Positions 50,717 through 59,295 of a stretch of DNA of 64,000 nucleotides are shown in pieces. Below the pieces are notes generated by a model. That model was not told where the DNA came from and made no database searches. It saw only the letters and a program-made list of their open reading frames with translations. A program made the position numbers and the translations under genes. Origin of the DNA: Nanohaloarchaea archaeon SW_7_43_1 (GTDB taxonomy: Archaea; Nanohalarchaeota; Nanosalinia; Nanosalinales; Nanosalinaceae). Every line of letters begins with the position of its first letter. Position 1 is the first letter of the stretch. Where the stretch lies: NCBI GenBank assembly GCA_003009795.1, contig PXPE01000001.1:818739-882738 (forward strand), read 5' to 3'.

Positions 50717-51457
50717 ATGAAAGTATTCAAATTTCAGATAGTTGATAGCCTCCCAGCAATTTACGACGAGAGAACGGATCTACTGGTAATATCTGATCTA
50801 CATCTAGGTTTGGAAAAAACTATGACTGCTAAAGGCAACTACATTCCACAGAACCAGCTGGATATGATGAAAGAGGATATTAAAAAGGCAAAAGACGAGG
50901 AAGGAGCGGAAAGAATACTGATAAACGGAGACCTGAAAAACCAGTTCAAGACCTCTTACAGTGAGAATGAGGAGATAAAAGAACTTCTGAATTTCCTTGC
51001 CTTCAACTTCGAGGAAATAATAGTTGTAAAAGGAAATCACGATACATTCATGGATTCTGCACTGAAAGACAACGGTATAGAAATGAAAGAATACCATCTT
51101 GAAGACGGAATCTTATTCGTCCATGGGGACAGAGAGCTAGAAGATATTGGCGTAGAAGATGAGAAAAGTGTAGACGCTGTAGTTATCGGTCACGAACATC
51201 CAGCAATAACTTTGAAGGATGACATAGGCGTGAAGGAGAAGATACCGGCACTGCTTCATGGGAACCTAAATGAGGAGAGAAAACTAGTGGTTCTACCAGC
51301 TTTCTCCCGGATAGCGAACGGTACTAGTGTAAACGAGGTTCCGAAGAGAGAGTTGCTCTCCCCTGTACTAAAAAACTCTGATAAAAATGGGATGAAAGCT
51401 GTAGGAATCTCCCGTGAAGCCGGTTTACTTAAATTCCCGGAAATCTCAAAGCTGTAG
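50717..51457 (+). CDS. ICC-like metallophosphoesterase (COG1407/MJ0037 type)
   Basis: This 246-residue protein shows the calcineurin-like motifs in order: ISDLHLGLE, ILINGDLKNQF, VVKGNHDTF, LFVHGDRELE and VIGHEHPAITL. This set of Asp, His and Asn ligands builds a two-metal site. The family often neighbours lhr in archaea and may act on nucleic-acid ends or nucleotides. It follows DUF58 by 6 bases, so it is read as part of the same transcript. It converges on the MFS gene with a 4-base gap. Confidence 0.82.
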   Translation: MKVFKFQIVDSLPAIYDERTDLLVISDLHLGLEKTMTAKGNYIPQNQLDMMKEDIKKAKDEEGAERILINGDLKNQFKTSYSENEEIKELLNFLAFNFEEIIVVKGNHDTFMDSALKDNGIEMKEYHLEDGILFVHGDRELEDIGVEDEKSVDAVVIGHEHPAITLKDDIGVKEKIPALLHGNLNEERKLVVLPAFSRIANGTSVNEVPKRELLSPVLKNSDKNGMKAVGISREAGLLKFPEISKL

Positions 51458-51461
51458 ATCA

Positions 51462-52631
51462 CTACTGGAACCGGTAGCTAACAGCGAACAAAAGAAAGGC
51501 TACAAAAGCTGCTATCTGAAAGGAAAAAGCTATACCGCCGACAGAAGCCGCTGCTCCCGCCATTGTAGGACCTATTGCCTGTCCTGTATGCTTCGAGAAC
51601 TCGAGGAATCCCGTCATCTCGCCCTCAACTTCATCAGGTACCTGAGAATCATAGAATGCATGGATAAGAGGTGAGATACCTGCCGCAAAAAGCCTTGCGA
51701 TAAGAAAGAGTGCTCCAATCAGGTAAATACTGGATGTGAAACTCATCATAACAAGTATCGGAGCTAGCAGTACAGCAAGAGCAGAGACAACTTTAAGATC
51801 CCCAAGTTTATCTCCCAGATTTCCAAAGAATACCTGAAAAAGCTTTGGAAACGCAGCGACACCGAATATTATGCCCATCATCTCGTAGCTGGCGTTCAAG
51901 TCCTCCAAGAGGAATGGTACGGCCAGCCAGAAAAATGAGAAAATTATGGAATAAAGTAGTATCAAGACGAATGGTTTCTTTAAATCGTGCCAGTTCTCTT
52001 TGAGATGATGTTTTTCATCTCCATAAGTTTTCCTATAGAACAGCCCCTCTATAGATTCTATGAACCCTTTCCGGCCCTCAAGACCTATATACAGATAGAA
52101 AACAAGTGCGCCTAGCCAAGCTGAGAAAACCCAGAGAGCAAAGGTAAGACCGAATCCATGTGAAGCGATCAGGAAGCCTCCTAAAATCGGTCCTACAATC
52201 GCTGCAAGATTTACACCTAGAAGAAAAACAGAGTTCGATTCAGCCTCCGCATCAGTATCAGCGCTTTTCAGGGAAAGAGTCCAACCGCCGTTCCAGACCA
52301 TTGATTTGACAAAACCCTCAAATACCTTACCAAAAACCAAAAATAGGGGAATGCCTGTAACATAAAGAAGACCAGGCATCAGATTCAGCAAAAGCCCGAT
52401 GAAAATAACTATTTTCTCACCTGCTCTTTGAACAAGATTTCCTACCGGTATATCCATTAAAACCGGCACCGCCGCCGTTATAGAAGTCATTATACCGATT
52501 AAAAACACGCTGTCAATATGCATCTTGAAAAATAATGGCAGGAAAAACCAGACAGTGTTACTGCCGAAACGGCTCAGCAGGAAGATTACTGAAAGATACT
52601 TGGCCATATCTGGAACTCTGTCAAATCTCAT
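51462..52631 (-). CDS. Major facilitator superfamily transporter
   Basis: This 389-residue protein has about 12 hydrophobic helices. The MFS pattern is visible: PVLMDIPVGNLVQRAGEKIV (loop 2-3 motif) and, after the central charged loop (about 185-225), a second half with GNLGDKLGDLKV. Helix 5 contains GPILGGFL, common in efflux-type drug/H+ antiporters. The substrate cannot be told from sequence. Confidence 0.82.
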   Translation of the reverse strand: MRFDRVPDMAKYLSVIFLLSRFGSNTVWFFLPLFFKMHIDSVFLIGIMTSITAAVPVLMDIPVGNLVQRAGEKIVIFIGLLLNLMPGLLYVTGIPLFLVFGKVFEGFVKSMVWNGGWTLSLKSADTDAEAESNSVFLLGVNLAAIVGPILGGFLIASHGFGLTFALWVFSAWLGALVFYLYIGLEGRKGFIESIEGLFYRKTYGDEKHHLKENWHDLKKPFVLILLYSIIFSFFWLAVPFLLEDLNASYEMMGIIFGVAAFPKLFQVFFGNLGDKLGDLKVVSALAVLLAPILVMMSFTSSIYLIGALFLIARLFAAGISPLIHAFYDSQVPDEVEGEMTGFLEFSKHTGQAIGPTMAGAAASVGGIAFSFQIAAFVAFLLFAVSYRFQ

Positions 52632-52663
52632 AGCAGATAAAGCTGTCAGCTAGAATTTAAATC

Positions 52664-52909
52664 TCAGTAAGTCACAAATCCATCATTATCAGAACTGTTA
52701 TCTTCGTTTTCTTCTTCCTCTTCTTCCTGCTCCTGCTTTCTTTCCTTTTCCGCAAACTCTTTCTTAGCCTTCTCCTTCAGTTCTTCATATCTCTTCTTGG
52801 CCATATCCTTGTCTTCGGTTCCAGCCTTCTCTTTCTTCAGCTTTCTATATCTTTTACCACTGTTGTCATCGGAACTATCCTTGGCAGCTTCCAGGAACTC
52901 ATTTGCCAT
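52664..52909 (-). CDS. Small highly charged protein
   Basis: ATG 52909 gives about 81 residues composed mostly of Glu, Lys, Asp, Asn and Ser, probably helical in the middle and disordered at the acidic end. Its start overlaps the end of the upstream small membrane protein by 11 bases, so the two are probably made together. No function can be inferred. Confidence 0.5.
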   Translation of the reverse strand: MANEFLEAAKDSSDDNSGKRYRKLKKEKAGTEDKDMAKKRYEELKEKAKKEFAEKERKQEQEEEEEENEDNSSDNDGFVTY

Positions 52910-53126
52910 TCTTTCTTCCACCTCCAACAAAAGGAATATTTCTCATGACAGCAACCACGTCCTCAACGGTCTCAGCCGACCTCTCCATTGATCCAAGCGA
53001 GCTTTCTAGTTTCTGGATGGCCTCGTCAAGGTTTCTTAGCAACAGAAACGCGAACATCAGCAGCGCTATAAATATCAACTTCAAAACTACATCAAGTACC
53101 AAATCTAAGGTTTCAAGGCTTAACAT
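52899..53126 (-). CDS. Small membrane protein with charged helical tail
   Basis: This 75-residue protein has one membrane helix (about 8-28) followed by an amphipathic helical segment and a Gly/Lys end (GGGRKNGK). It resembles bacterial DUF948-like small membrane proteins in outline only. It overlaps the following charged protein by 11 bases. Confidence 0.5.
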   Translation of the reverse strand: MLSLETLDLVLDVVLKLIFIALLMFAFLLLRNLDEAIQKLESSLGSMERSAETVEDVVAVMRNIPFVGGGRKNGK

Positions 53127-53176
53127 GTGAAAACTTTGTCAGTGAACGATTTTATAATTAACTAAGATTTTGGAAA

Positions 53177-53187
53177 CCATTATAAGC
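53177..53187 (+). promoter_or_regulatory. TATA box for the histone-fold gene
   Basis: CATTATAAGCT lies about 35 bases before ATG 53217. The few bases before the start include GTGATATAG, a weak Shine-Dalgarno-like sequence, so this mRNA probably has a very short leader. Confidence 0.45.
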
Positions 53188-53216
53188 TTCTACAACCAAG
53201 AATTTACGTGATATAG

Positions 53217-53558
53217 ATGGTAAAAGTACCAGAAGACACCGAAGTTTCAGACCTTCCTTTTACACACGCAAGAATCAAAAGAATGATCAGAAACCAGGCC
53301 AGCGAAGGACAGTACGTACGATCAGAAGTCTACTGCGGTCTAAACCTTCTACTGGGAGAGATAGCGGACGAGATAATCGACAGGATGATGAACACAGAAT
53401 CCGCTTACGTTGAGAAATACGACCTGGACAGATCAGCCAGAAAATACGAGAGAGTGGAAAACATCATAAAGGAAAAAGAGAGAGCCTCGAGGAAACTCGA
53501 TGCACTTGCATCAGACATAGAACACCTTTCCCGGGAAATCAACCAGGCGGACGAGTAA
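53217..53558 (+). CDS. Histone-fold protein with C-terminal coiled coil (candidate archaeal coiled-coil histone)
   Basis: This 113-residue protein opens with LPFTHARIKRMIRNQA, matching helix 1 of archaeal histones (LPIAPIGRIIK-type). A long central helix follows (YVRSEVYCGLNLLLGEIADEI), then a short third-helix stretch with VEKYDLDRSARKY, similar to the IKAEDIELAVRRF end of HMf-type histones. The last 40 residues form a Glu/Lys/Arg coiled coil absent from classical archaeal histones. Such tailed forms have been described as coiled-coil histones, which may bridge DNA. The Arg-Thr pair of classical histones is not evident, so DNA contacts may differ. Confidence 0.6.
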   Translation: MVKVPEDTEVSDLPFTHARIKRMIRNQASEGQYVRSEVYCGLNLLLGEIADEIIDRMMNTESAYVEKYDLDRSARKYERVENIIKEKERASRKLDALASDIEHLSREINQADE

Positions 53559-53747
53559 AAAAAGCCTAAACATTATTCCTCTCTATTTTTATTTTACAAC
53601 CACATTCACAGAAATTTCACAAACTTAAATCCTGTCACTGAATTCAACTCTAAACTTTCCAAATAGGGACTGAGTGATGAACAACTACTGAATATCAGGA
53701 TCGTAAAACCAAAGTAATTATAACGGTGTGATAATCCTTGTTTCAAC

Positions 53748-54098
53748 ATGAGGTTCGAATCCGAAGTAATCAGCGAGGAAATTATTCCTGCGGTAAGGAA
53801 GATTATTGCAGAAGAACTTCACCAGAGCTATGGTCATACACAAGAGGAGATCGCTGAAACAATGGGTTTGACACAACCAGCCGTCTCACAGTATTTGAAA
53901 GCAAAGAGAGCAGATTCATCCCTCGTCAAAGATCTGAAAGAAGACCCACAGACACAGCTATTGATCGAGGAAGCCGTCTCAAAAGCTGCAAGGAACAAAG
54001 ATTTTGTCGATGAAATGGCTGAGGTAATTAAAACCGGTCGAGATAAAGGACTCTTTCAGGAGAAATTTGAGGGCGTTGAAAGAGTTTCTAATCCTTGA
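53748..54098 (+). CDS. HTH transcriptional regulator (COG2522-like)
   Basis: This 116-residue protein has a helix-turn-helix with the recognition region YGHTQEEIAETMGLTQPAVSQYLKAKRAD, the pattern of small archaeal XRE-type regulators. The C-terminal half is helical and acidic. It has a TATA-like AATTATAACGG at 53714-53724, giving a leader of a few bases at most. Its 3' end overlaps the surface-protein gene by 11 bases on the opposite strand. Confidence 0.75.
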   Translation: MRFESEVISEEIIPAVRKIIAEELHQSYGHTQEEIAETMGLTQPAVSQYLKAKRADSSLVKDLKEDPQTQLLIEEAVSKAARNKDFVDEMAEVIKTGRDKGLFQEKFEGVERVSNP

Positions 54099-56127
54099 AT
54101 CCATCCCACTCAAACTCTTCAGCATCCGGATCATTATTTAGAATCTCAGACAATTTCTCTTTAATAGCTCCTAAATCAATGCCTTCCGCATCAGTGTCGT
54201 CTGCAGTTTCCTCCAGTTTCTCTATATGTTCATCTACATCTATTATATCCTCTCTGTTCAAAACGAATATCGACCCAAGACCTACAAAAATCAAAGCTGC
54301 AAACCCTCCGAGAATCATCTTGAGTCTACGGCTTGACTGGTAATCATCCCTAACATTTTCATAGGTAGTCTTCGCCTTTGAGAAATCAGAATCAACACTA
54401 CTCAAGTCCGAATTCGCTTTATAATACTCTCCAGCTTCAACTGCTTCTCTAGCCCCTTCAACATTTGATTTAAAGTCCGACATGTTCGAGGAGAGCTCTT
54501 TAGACTGTTCTTCCGAAATAGATCCTTCAAGCTCGGAGACATTAGCCTGAAGCGATTCAAGTTTCTCTTCATACTCGCTTAGAGTGGATTCAATATCCTG
54601 CTGTTGATCCTCGTTTGCCTCCACCCGGAGATCAAAGTCCTCTGAAGATTCAGGGCCCTTAGTTGAGACATCGACAGAATACTCTCCTATATCTTCTTCA
54701 GATGTCTCGACCTCAAAACCTTTAGTTATAGAGTCTCCTGGCTCTAATCCCGATACTGTTTCATTCTCTGAGATAAGATCAGATTCAATATTGAGGTTAA
54801 CTGCCTCAATGTAGAAATCTCCTGTATTTTCCAAACTTACATCGAATTCGGTTGATTCTCCCGAGGTAACGTTAACTGACGTAGGAACGGTTAAAGAAAC
54901 CTCAGGATCTCTATCGGGATAGTATTCAAAATTAAAGGTTTCTGTACTACTCCATCTGCTCGCTTCGTCCTGCGCTCTAATGTAAAGAGTGTGACTTCCT
55001 GATTCAAGATCACTAAGATCAGCAGTGAAATCTCCATCCGATACAGAGGTACCATCTCCAGTATTTGTGCCAACATCAAAGTAGTACTCAGCTCCATCTA
55101 CCGAGGAAGCATCATCAAAGGCCGAATATTCCACATCAAAATTATCATTAAACGTGTTCAGACCTGTAGAGGAATCTAGTTCTGAGACTGTCGGCTTCTC
55201 AGCATCAAAAGCCACATCTCCGTACTCATAGGTCTTTGAGTTACCTGCCTCGTCCTCAATCTCTACCTTTACAGTTGCTGTGGTATCATAGTAATCATCG
55301 TCGCTGTCATCTAATGTACATGTCAACTCATTACTTCCGCTGCTAGCAGAATTAAACGTATTCGAATCAATATCATCGCCACCTACCACACAGGTTGCAG
55401 TTGTATCAGAAGTGGAGTCAGCACTTCCAAAATCAACATCTATATCAGTATCCTCATCGTAATCGACTACACTATTATCTTCCCCTTCAATATCTACCGA
55501 TGGATTCTCATCACCATCATAAGAAGTATCCACTGTAAATGACCAAGAACCGGATTCAGTGTTCCCAGCATTGTCGACGATTGTGTAGTCAACTGTATAA
55601 TCTCCCGAATTAAGACCCGAAAGACTTAGACTAGTTCCTTTCTTGCTGTCAACATCGTTCCCACCTGGGTCTGTGACGTTTATGTAGCTGTAATTTACTC
55701 CAGAATCACCAGTGTCCGACACCTGAATATCCACAGTGGGACTATCACCTGTAATCCCGGTCGGAGAATTATCATCCAGATTAGGTGTCTGACTATCGAA
55801 AATTATTCCTGTCCTATTTTCCTCATTTGCCGAGTTATTCGCCAGAATATCATATGTTCCATCTCCTTCCTCATCTAGGGTATAATTATAGTAACCTTTG
55901 TATTCATCTGTCACATTGTCTCCTAAAGTATAATTGGCTTCCTGTTCCCCCTTCACCCAGAAATCCACATAACTGTCATCACCTTCTGATACATTGAGTA
56001 TAATATTGTTTGAATCAAAAATTTCTCCATCTTCAGAAGGATTCTCCCACGTCAGTCCTGCCGCGGTTCCCATTATAACCGTCAAGAGAATGAGTAATGT
56101 CCAAGGTTTGAGTCGGCCACGATTAAT
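54088..56127 (-). CDS. Large secreted, membrane-anchored surface protein with Ig-like modules
   Basis: The frame gives 665 residues from TTG 56085, or 680 from ATT 56127. Only the latter supplies a basic N-region (NRGRLKPW) before the hydrophobic TLLILLTVIMGTAAG, a convincing signal peptide. The ectodomain has several Ig-like units: repeated DNAGNTESGSW, DEAGNSKTYEYG and a third DEASRWSSTETF. It is very acidic, with many Asn-x-Ser/Thr glycosylation sites. A helical coiled-coil region (about 520-590) precedes one membrane helix (RLKMILGGFAALIFVGLGSI) and a cytosolic acidic tail of about 60 residues. It could be an S-layer-like or adhesion/host-contact protein. Confidence 0.7.
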   Translation of the reverse strand: MNRGRLKPWTLLILLTVIMGTAAGLTWENPSEDGEIFDSNNIILNVSEGDDSYVDFWVKGEQEANYTLGDNVTDEYKGYYNYTLDEEGDGTYDILANNSANEENRTGIIFDSQTPNLDDNSPTGITGDSPTVDIQVSDTGDSGVNYSYINVTDPGGNDVDSKKGTSLSLSGLNSGDYTVDYTIVDNAGNTESGSWSFTVDTSYDGDENPSVDIEGEDNSVVDYDEDTDIDVDFGSADSTSDTTATCVVGGDDIDSNTFNSASSGSNELTCTLDDSDDDYYDTTATVKVEIEDEAGNSKTYEYGDVAFDAEKPTVSELDSSTGLNTFNDNFDVEYSAFDDASSVDGAEYYFDVGTNTGDGTSVSDGDFTADLSDLESGSHTLYIRAQDEASRWSSTETFNFEYYPDRDPEVSLTVPTSVNVTSGESTEFDVSLENTGDFYIEAVNLNIESDLISENETVSGLEPGDSITKGFEVETSEEDIGEYSVDVSTKGPESSEDFDLRVEANEDQQQDIESTLSEYEEKLESLQANVSELEGSISEEQSKELSSNMSDFKSNVEGAREAVEAGEYYKANSDLSSVDSDFSKAKTTYENVRDDYQSSRRLKMILGGFAALIFVGLGSIFVLNREDIIDVDEHIEKLEETADDTDAEGIDLGAIKEKLSEILNNDPDAEEFEWDGFKD

Positions 56128-56276
56128 TGCTTATCACTATCAATCTATTCTCAGTGAGTGTTTAAGTAAATTTTTAGCTGAAAGCATAGAAAGTACTTCT
56201 ACAGATAATCTTCATTGCTACCGTTATACCTGCTCTATCATCTTCTAATTCGATTTTTAGGGCCGTTAGAATAGAG

Positions 56277-56286
56277 CATTTAAATC
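56277..56286 (+). promoter_or_regulatory. TATA box for the PAP2 gene
   Basis: CATTTAAATC is centred about 31 bases before ATG 56313, giving at most a leader of a few bases. Confidence 0.5.
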
Positions 56287-56312
56287 TGTTTCAGTCATAC
56301 GGTTTCTATAGG

Positions 56313-57143
56313 ATGTATAGTGAAAACGTATTATTGTTTGCAAGCGGTCTTGTTGGAGCTATAATGGCCAGCCTAGTTTTATCGTTTTTCGTTGCCTTGA
56401 AAGAGCCTTTGAGGGAACTTCGTAATCATTTCAGCTTTAAAAATCTCAAAGTTATCGGTTATGCACTTATCGTGTCTAACATAGTGAACGTTTTCTCCTT
56501 TTTCCAGCCTATGCCGACGTTCACACCAATAATTTATTGGATTGAAGGTAGTTCTGTAGCTGTTTTCCAGTACTTCACTCATCCATTGCTTACCGTTTTC
56601 TTCATCTTCACATATCTGGTAGTTTACCCTGTTCTAATGGTTTTAACGTATTTCAAGCTGCATTCGCTTGATAATGGTTCTGAAATGAAGTATGTAGGTT
56701 CTTACATTTTACTAATCATTATATCCGCACCTTTCTTCTACCTTCTACCGGTCGAGGTCACGGGTTACTATCTCGCTGGAGTGGAACCTCTTCTCTATGA
56801 ATTCCACCCTATTATCTATCAGGGAATCACAATCATTGATCCTCTAACGAAAGCTCTTCCTTCACTTCATACAGGTATGTCGGTTCTTGCAGCCATCTAT
56901 GCGTTCAAATACACTAAAAACTACAGATGGCCGATCCTGGGAGCTACTTTAGCCGTTATAGTCTCTACTTTCTACTTAGGGGTTCATTGGTTTTCTGATG
57001 CATTGCTTGGATCTGTAATGGCATTCATGACATTCTACTTAGTTGACAGAGGTATAGTGACTTCGAAAAGAGTTCCAGACATAATTGTAGATAAGGTAAA
57101 AGAATTTGAAGAAAACACTCCGGTTCTTGATAGGAAAAATTAG
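56313..57143 (+). CDS. PAP2-superfamily membrane phosphatase/phosphotransferase
   Basis: This 276-residue protein has about six membrane helices. The catalytic motifs near the end are ALPSLHTG (motif 2 His) and STFYLGVHWFSD (motif 3, with the nucleophilic His and the Asp). This arrangement is closest to the PAP2_3 group that includes inositol-phosphate lipid synthases. Likely substrates are lipid phosphates. It faces the photolyase gene tail to tail, 7 bases apart. Confidence 0.78.
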   Translation: MYSENVLLFASGLVGAIMASLVLSFFVALKEPLRELRNHFSFKNLKVIGYALIVSNIVNVFSFFQPMPTFTPIIYWIEGSSVAVFQYFTHPLLTVFFIFTYLVVYPVLMVLTYFKLHSLDNGSEMKYVGSYILLIIISAPFFYLLPVEVTGYYLAGVEPLLYEFHPIIYQGITIIDPLTKALPSLHTGMSVLAAIYAFKYTKNYRWPILGATLAVIVSTFYLGVHWFSDALLGSVMAFMTFYLVDRGIVTSKRVPDIIVDKVKEFEENTPVLDRKN

Positions 57144-57150
57144 AGAAAAT

Positions 57151-58563
57151 TTAATCCCTTGCCTGTTCAAATCTCTCAGTTGATTTCTCCCTCATCTCAT
57201 CGTGATCCACTATCGAATTAGGATAATCTTCACCTACCTCAACCCCAGAATCTTCTTGCTGCAGTTTATTCATCTTATGTGGCTCATGGATATGTTCGTC
57301 AGGAACATCCTGAAGCTCAGGAACCCATTTCCGTATATATTCCCCTTCTGGATCGTATTTCTCTCCCTGTGTCCAGGGATTGAAAACCCTGAAGTAAGGC
57401 TGTGAATCAGTCCCGATTGAGTAGGCCCATTGTATCCCACCGATCATTGATGAGAGTTCGGCATCAACGAACATCCTGGAGAAGTAATCGTGTAGATCTC
57501 TCCAATCAAGCCAGAGATCCTTGCATGCAAAAGATGTTACAACCATTCTCAGCCGGTTATGCATCCATCCGGTTTTTTTCAATTGTCTCATACCAGCATC
57601 AACAAATGGAAAACCTGTTCTTCCGTTGATAAACCGTTCCCAGTCTTCTTCAGCCTCTTCCTTTGATCTCCATTCAATACTTCTGAACTGTTCCTGCAGC
57701 GCTTTTTCTCCTGATTCAGGAAAGTTCCAAAGCATCTGAAAGTAAAAGTCTCGCCACGCTAGTTCCTCCTGCCAGGCCTCTATCCCTGAACCATCAGAGT
57801 CCGAGTCTCTGGCCTTAACCCTTTCAGTTTCCCAGAAAACTTCTCTTACAGAAACTGTTCCGAACTTGAGATGTGGCGAAAGCTTTGAGGTGGAGTCTTT
57901 CCAGGCATAGTCTCTGTTCTCATCATAACTCCAAATCTTTTCCTTGAATTCTTCAAGTCTCTGCTTTCCTCCCTCTCTGCCCGGATCCCATATCCATTTG
58001 GTTTGATCCGGCTTTTCAAATCCAAGATCTTCCAGAGAAGGAATTTTTTCCGACTCAATGTCCGGAACCGAGTATTCTTCAGGTTCCTGCGGTCTAGGTT
58101 TCTCACTGTCGAACCACTTATTCTTGTAATATGTATAGACTTTGTAGGGAGTTCCGGAGTTTGTTAGTATCTCCTCTTTCTCGAACATTACGATGTCCTT
58201 GAAGCTCTCTACTTCTAGGTCAAGTTCCCTAACTTCTTTACCTCTCTCCTTAGAATAGGGAGAGTAGTCCCTGTTAAAATATAGCTTATCAGCTGATTTT
58301 TCTTCAATTATTTTTTCTAGCTGTTCTAATGGAACTCCATTCCGGATTACGAGGTCTTTGCCATCGTTTTTCAGATTCTGTTTCAGCTTCTCCAGTGACT
58401 TGCGCCAGAACCGTACCCTAGGATAACCAAGTTCAGTTTCATCAAAATAATTTTTATCTACCACATAACACGGTATAATTTCATCGTGATGTTTCGAGGC
58501 TTCGACAAGAGCGGTGTTATCATACTCTCTCAGCGACCTTCTTAGCCATACGATAGCTGTCAT
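57151..58563 (-). CDS. phr: Cryptochrome/photolyase-family protein with altered FAD site
   Basis: This 470-residue protein has the N-terminal antenna-domain start TAIVWLRRSLREYDN and the C-terminal FAD domain (GRTGFPFVDAGMRQL, WMHNRLRMVVTSF). DNA photolyases use light and FADH to repair pyrimidine dimers. In the FAD-contact loop this protein reads D-A-E-L-S-S-M-I-G-G-I-Q-W. By comparison with E. coli PhrB (DGDLAANNGGWQW), the FAD-contacting Asn378 becomes Met and the proximal electron-transfer Trp382 becomes Ile. The residue matching is mine by eye. It may work by another electron route or have lost repair activity. Confidence 0.88.
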   Translation of the reverse strand: MTAIVWLRRSLREYDNTALVEASKHHDEIIPCYVVDKNYFDETELGYPRVRFWRKSLEKLKQNLKNDGKDLVIRNGVPLEQLEKIIEEKSADKLYFNRDYSPYSKERGKEVRELDLEVESFKDIVMFEKEEILTNSGTPYKVYTYYKNKWFDSEKPRPQEPEEYSVPDIESEKIPSLEDLGFEKPDQTKWIWDPGREGGKQRLEEFKEKIWSYDENRDYAWKDSTSKLSPHLKFGTVSVREVFWETERVKARDSDSDGSGIEAWQEELAWRDFYFQMLWNFPESGEKALQEQFRSIEWRSKEEAEEDWERFINGRTGFPFVDAGMRQLKKTGWMHNRLRMVVTSFACKDLWLDWRDLHDYFSRMFVDAELSSMIGGIQWAYSIGTDSQPYFRVFNPWTQGEKYDPEGEYIRKWVPELQDVPDEHIHEPHKMNKLQQEDSGVEVGEDYPNSIVDHDEMREKSTERFEQARD

Positions 58564-58633
58564 ACATTTACTATTATCTAAAGGTTTAAAGTGGTTTATT
58601 CCTCAAGCAGAACCAGGAAAAATTAGTGTCAGA

Positions 58634-59293
58634 TTATTGGTTCTGAAAGTAATTGTCAAGTTTCTTTTTCTGGCCTTCCGGGCCTATAAGAACAAGTTCG
58701 TCTCCTTCATCAAGCTGAATGTTTACATCCTTGGAGATTGTCTTATCTCCCTGCATAACGGTAACAATCTTGTACCTGTCCGGGAATGATTTATCATCTC
58801 GGAGTTCTTTAGCAGTTCTTTCAGATAGAGATGAATCCTCCTCAATTTTAGCCTTCAAGATTTTCCTGCCTTCTGATATGTTGGCAAGTTTAACCAAGTA
58901 AGGATGCTCAACAGCACTCAAAAACTCTGATAAAAGCAAGTCGGTGTGTGCAACTGTCTCAGCCCCTATTATATCGAAAGCCTCAAGATATTCATCATCT
59001 TCAACCCGGGTAACTACCTTGGAAACACCAAATTTCTTTGAAAGGGAACATACAACCATGTTTTCATTGTCGTCCGGTAATGCAGATATTACGACATCAG
59101 CTTTGCTTATACCAGCGTCCTCAAGCGCTCTTATTGTTCCTGGTGATTTATTGATTACTGTTGCACCGGAAGATGCATAAAGCCTCTCGCATTCGCTCTC
59201 GTCTTCATCAATAACCACTACATCATGCCTGTCTTCTAGAGACTTGACCAGTTTTCTTCCAATAGTGGTGATCCCTGCTACAACTACGTACAT
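58634..59293 (-). CDS. trkA: TrkA-type potassium-uptake regulatory subunit
   Basis: This 219-residue protein is one RCK unit: an NAD-binding Rossmann domain (VVVAGITTIGRKLVKSL then VVIDEDESECERL and ATVINKSPG) and an RCK-C ligand-binding domain near 140-219 (LDEGDELVLIGPEG). It gates the TrkH channel encoded 2 bases upstream in the same transcript. Potassium uptake is central for a salt-in osmotic strategy. Confidence 0.93.
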   Translation of the reverse strand: MYVVVAGITTIGRKLVKSLEDRHDVVVIDEDESECERLYASSGATVINKSPGTIRALEDAGISKADVVISALPDDNENMVVCSLSKKFGVSKVVTRVEDDEYLEAFDIIGAETVAHTDLLLSEFLSAVEHPYLVKLANISEGRKILKAKIEEDSSLSERTAKELRDDKSFPDRYKIVTVMQGDKTISKDVNIQLDEGDELVLIGPEGQKKKLDNYFQNQ

Positions 59294-59295
59294 AA

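Noticed and set aside
53660-53700. Possible C/D-box small RNA (GTGATGA ... CTGA)
   Set aside because: The C box and following CTGA are separated by only seven bases, too short for a guide, and no second box pair is evident.
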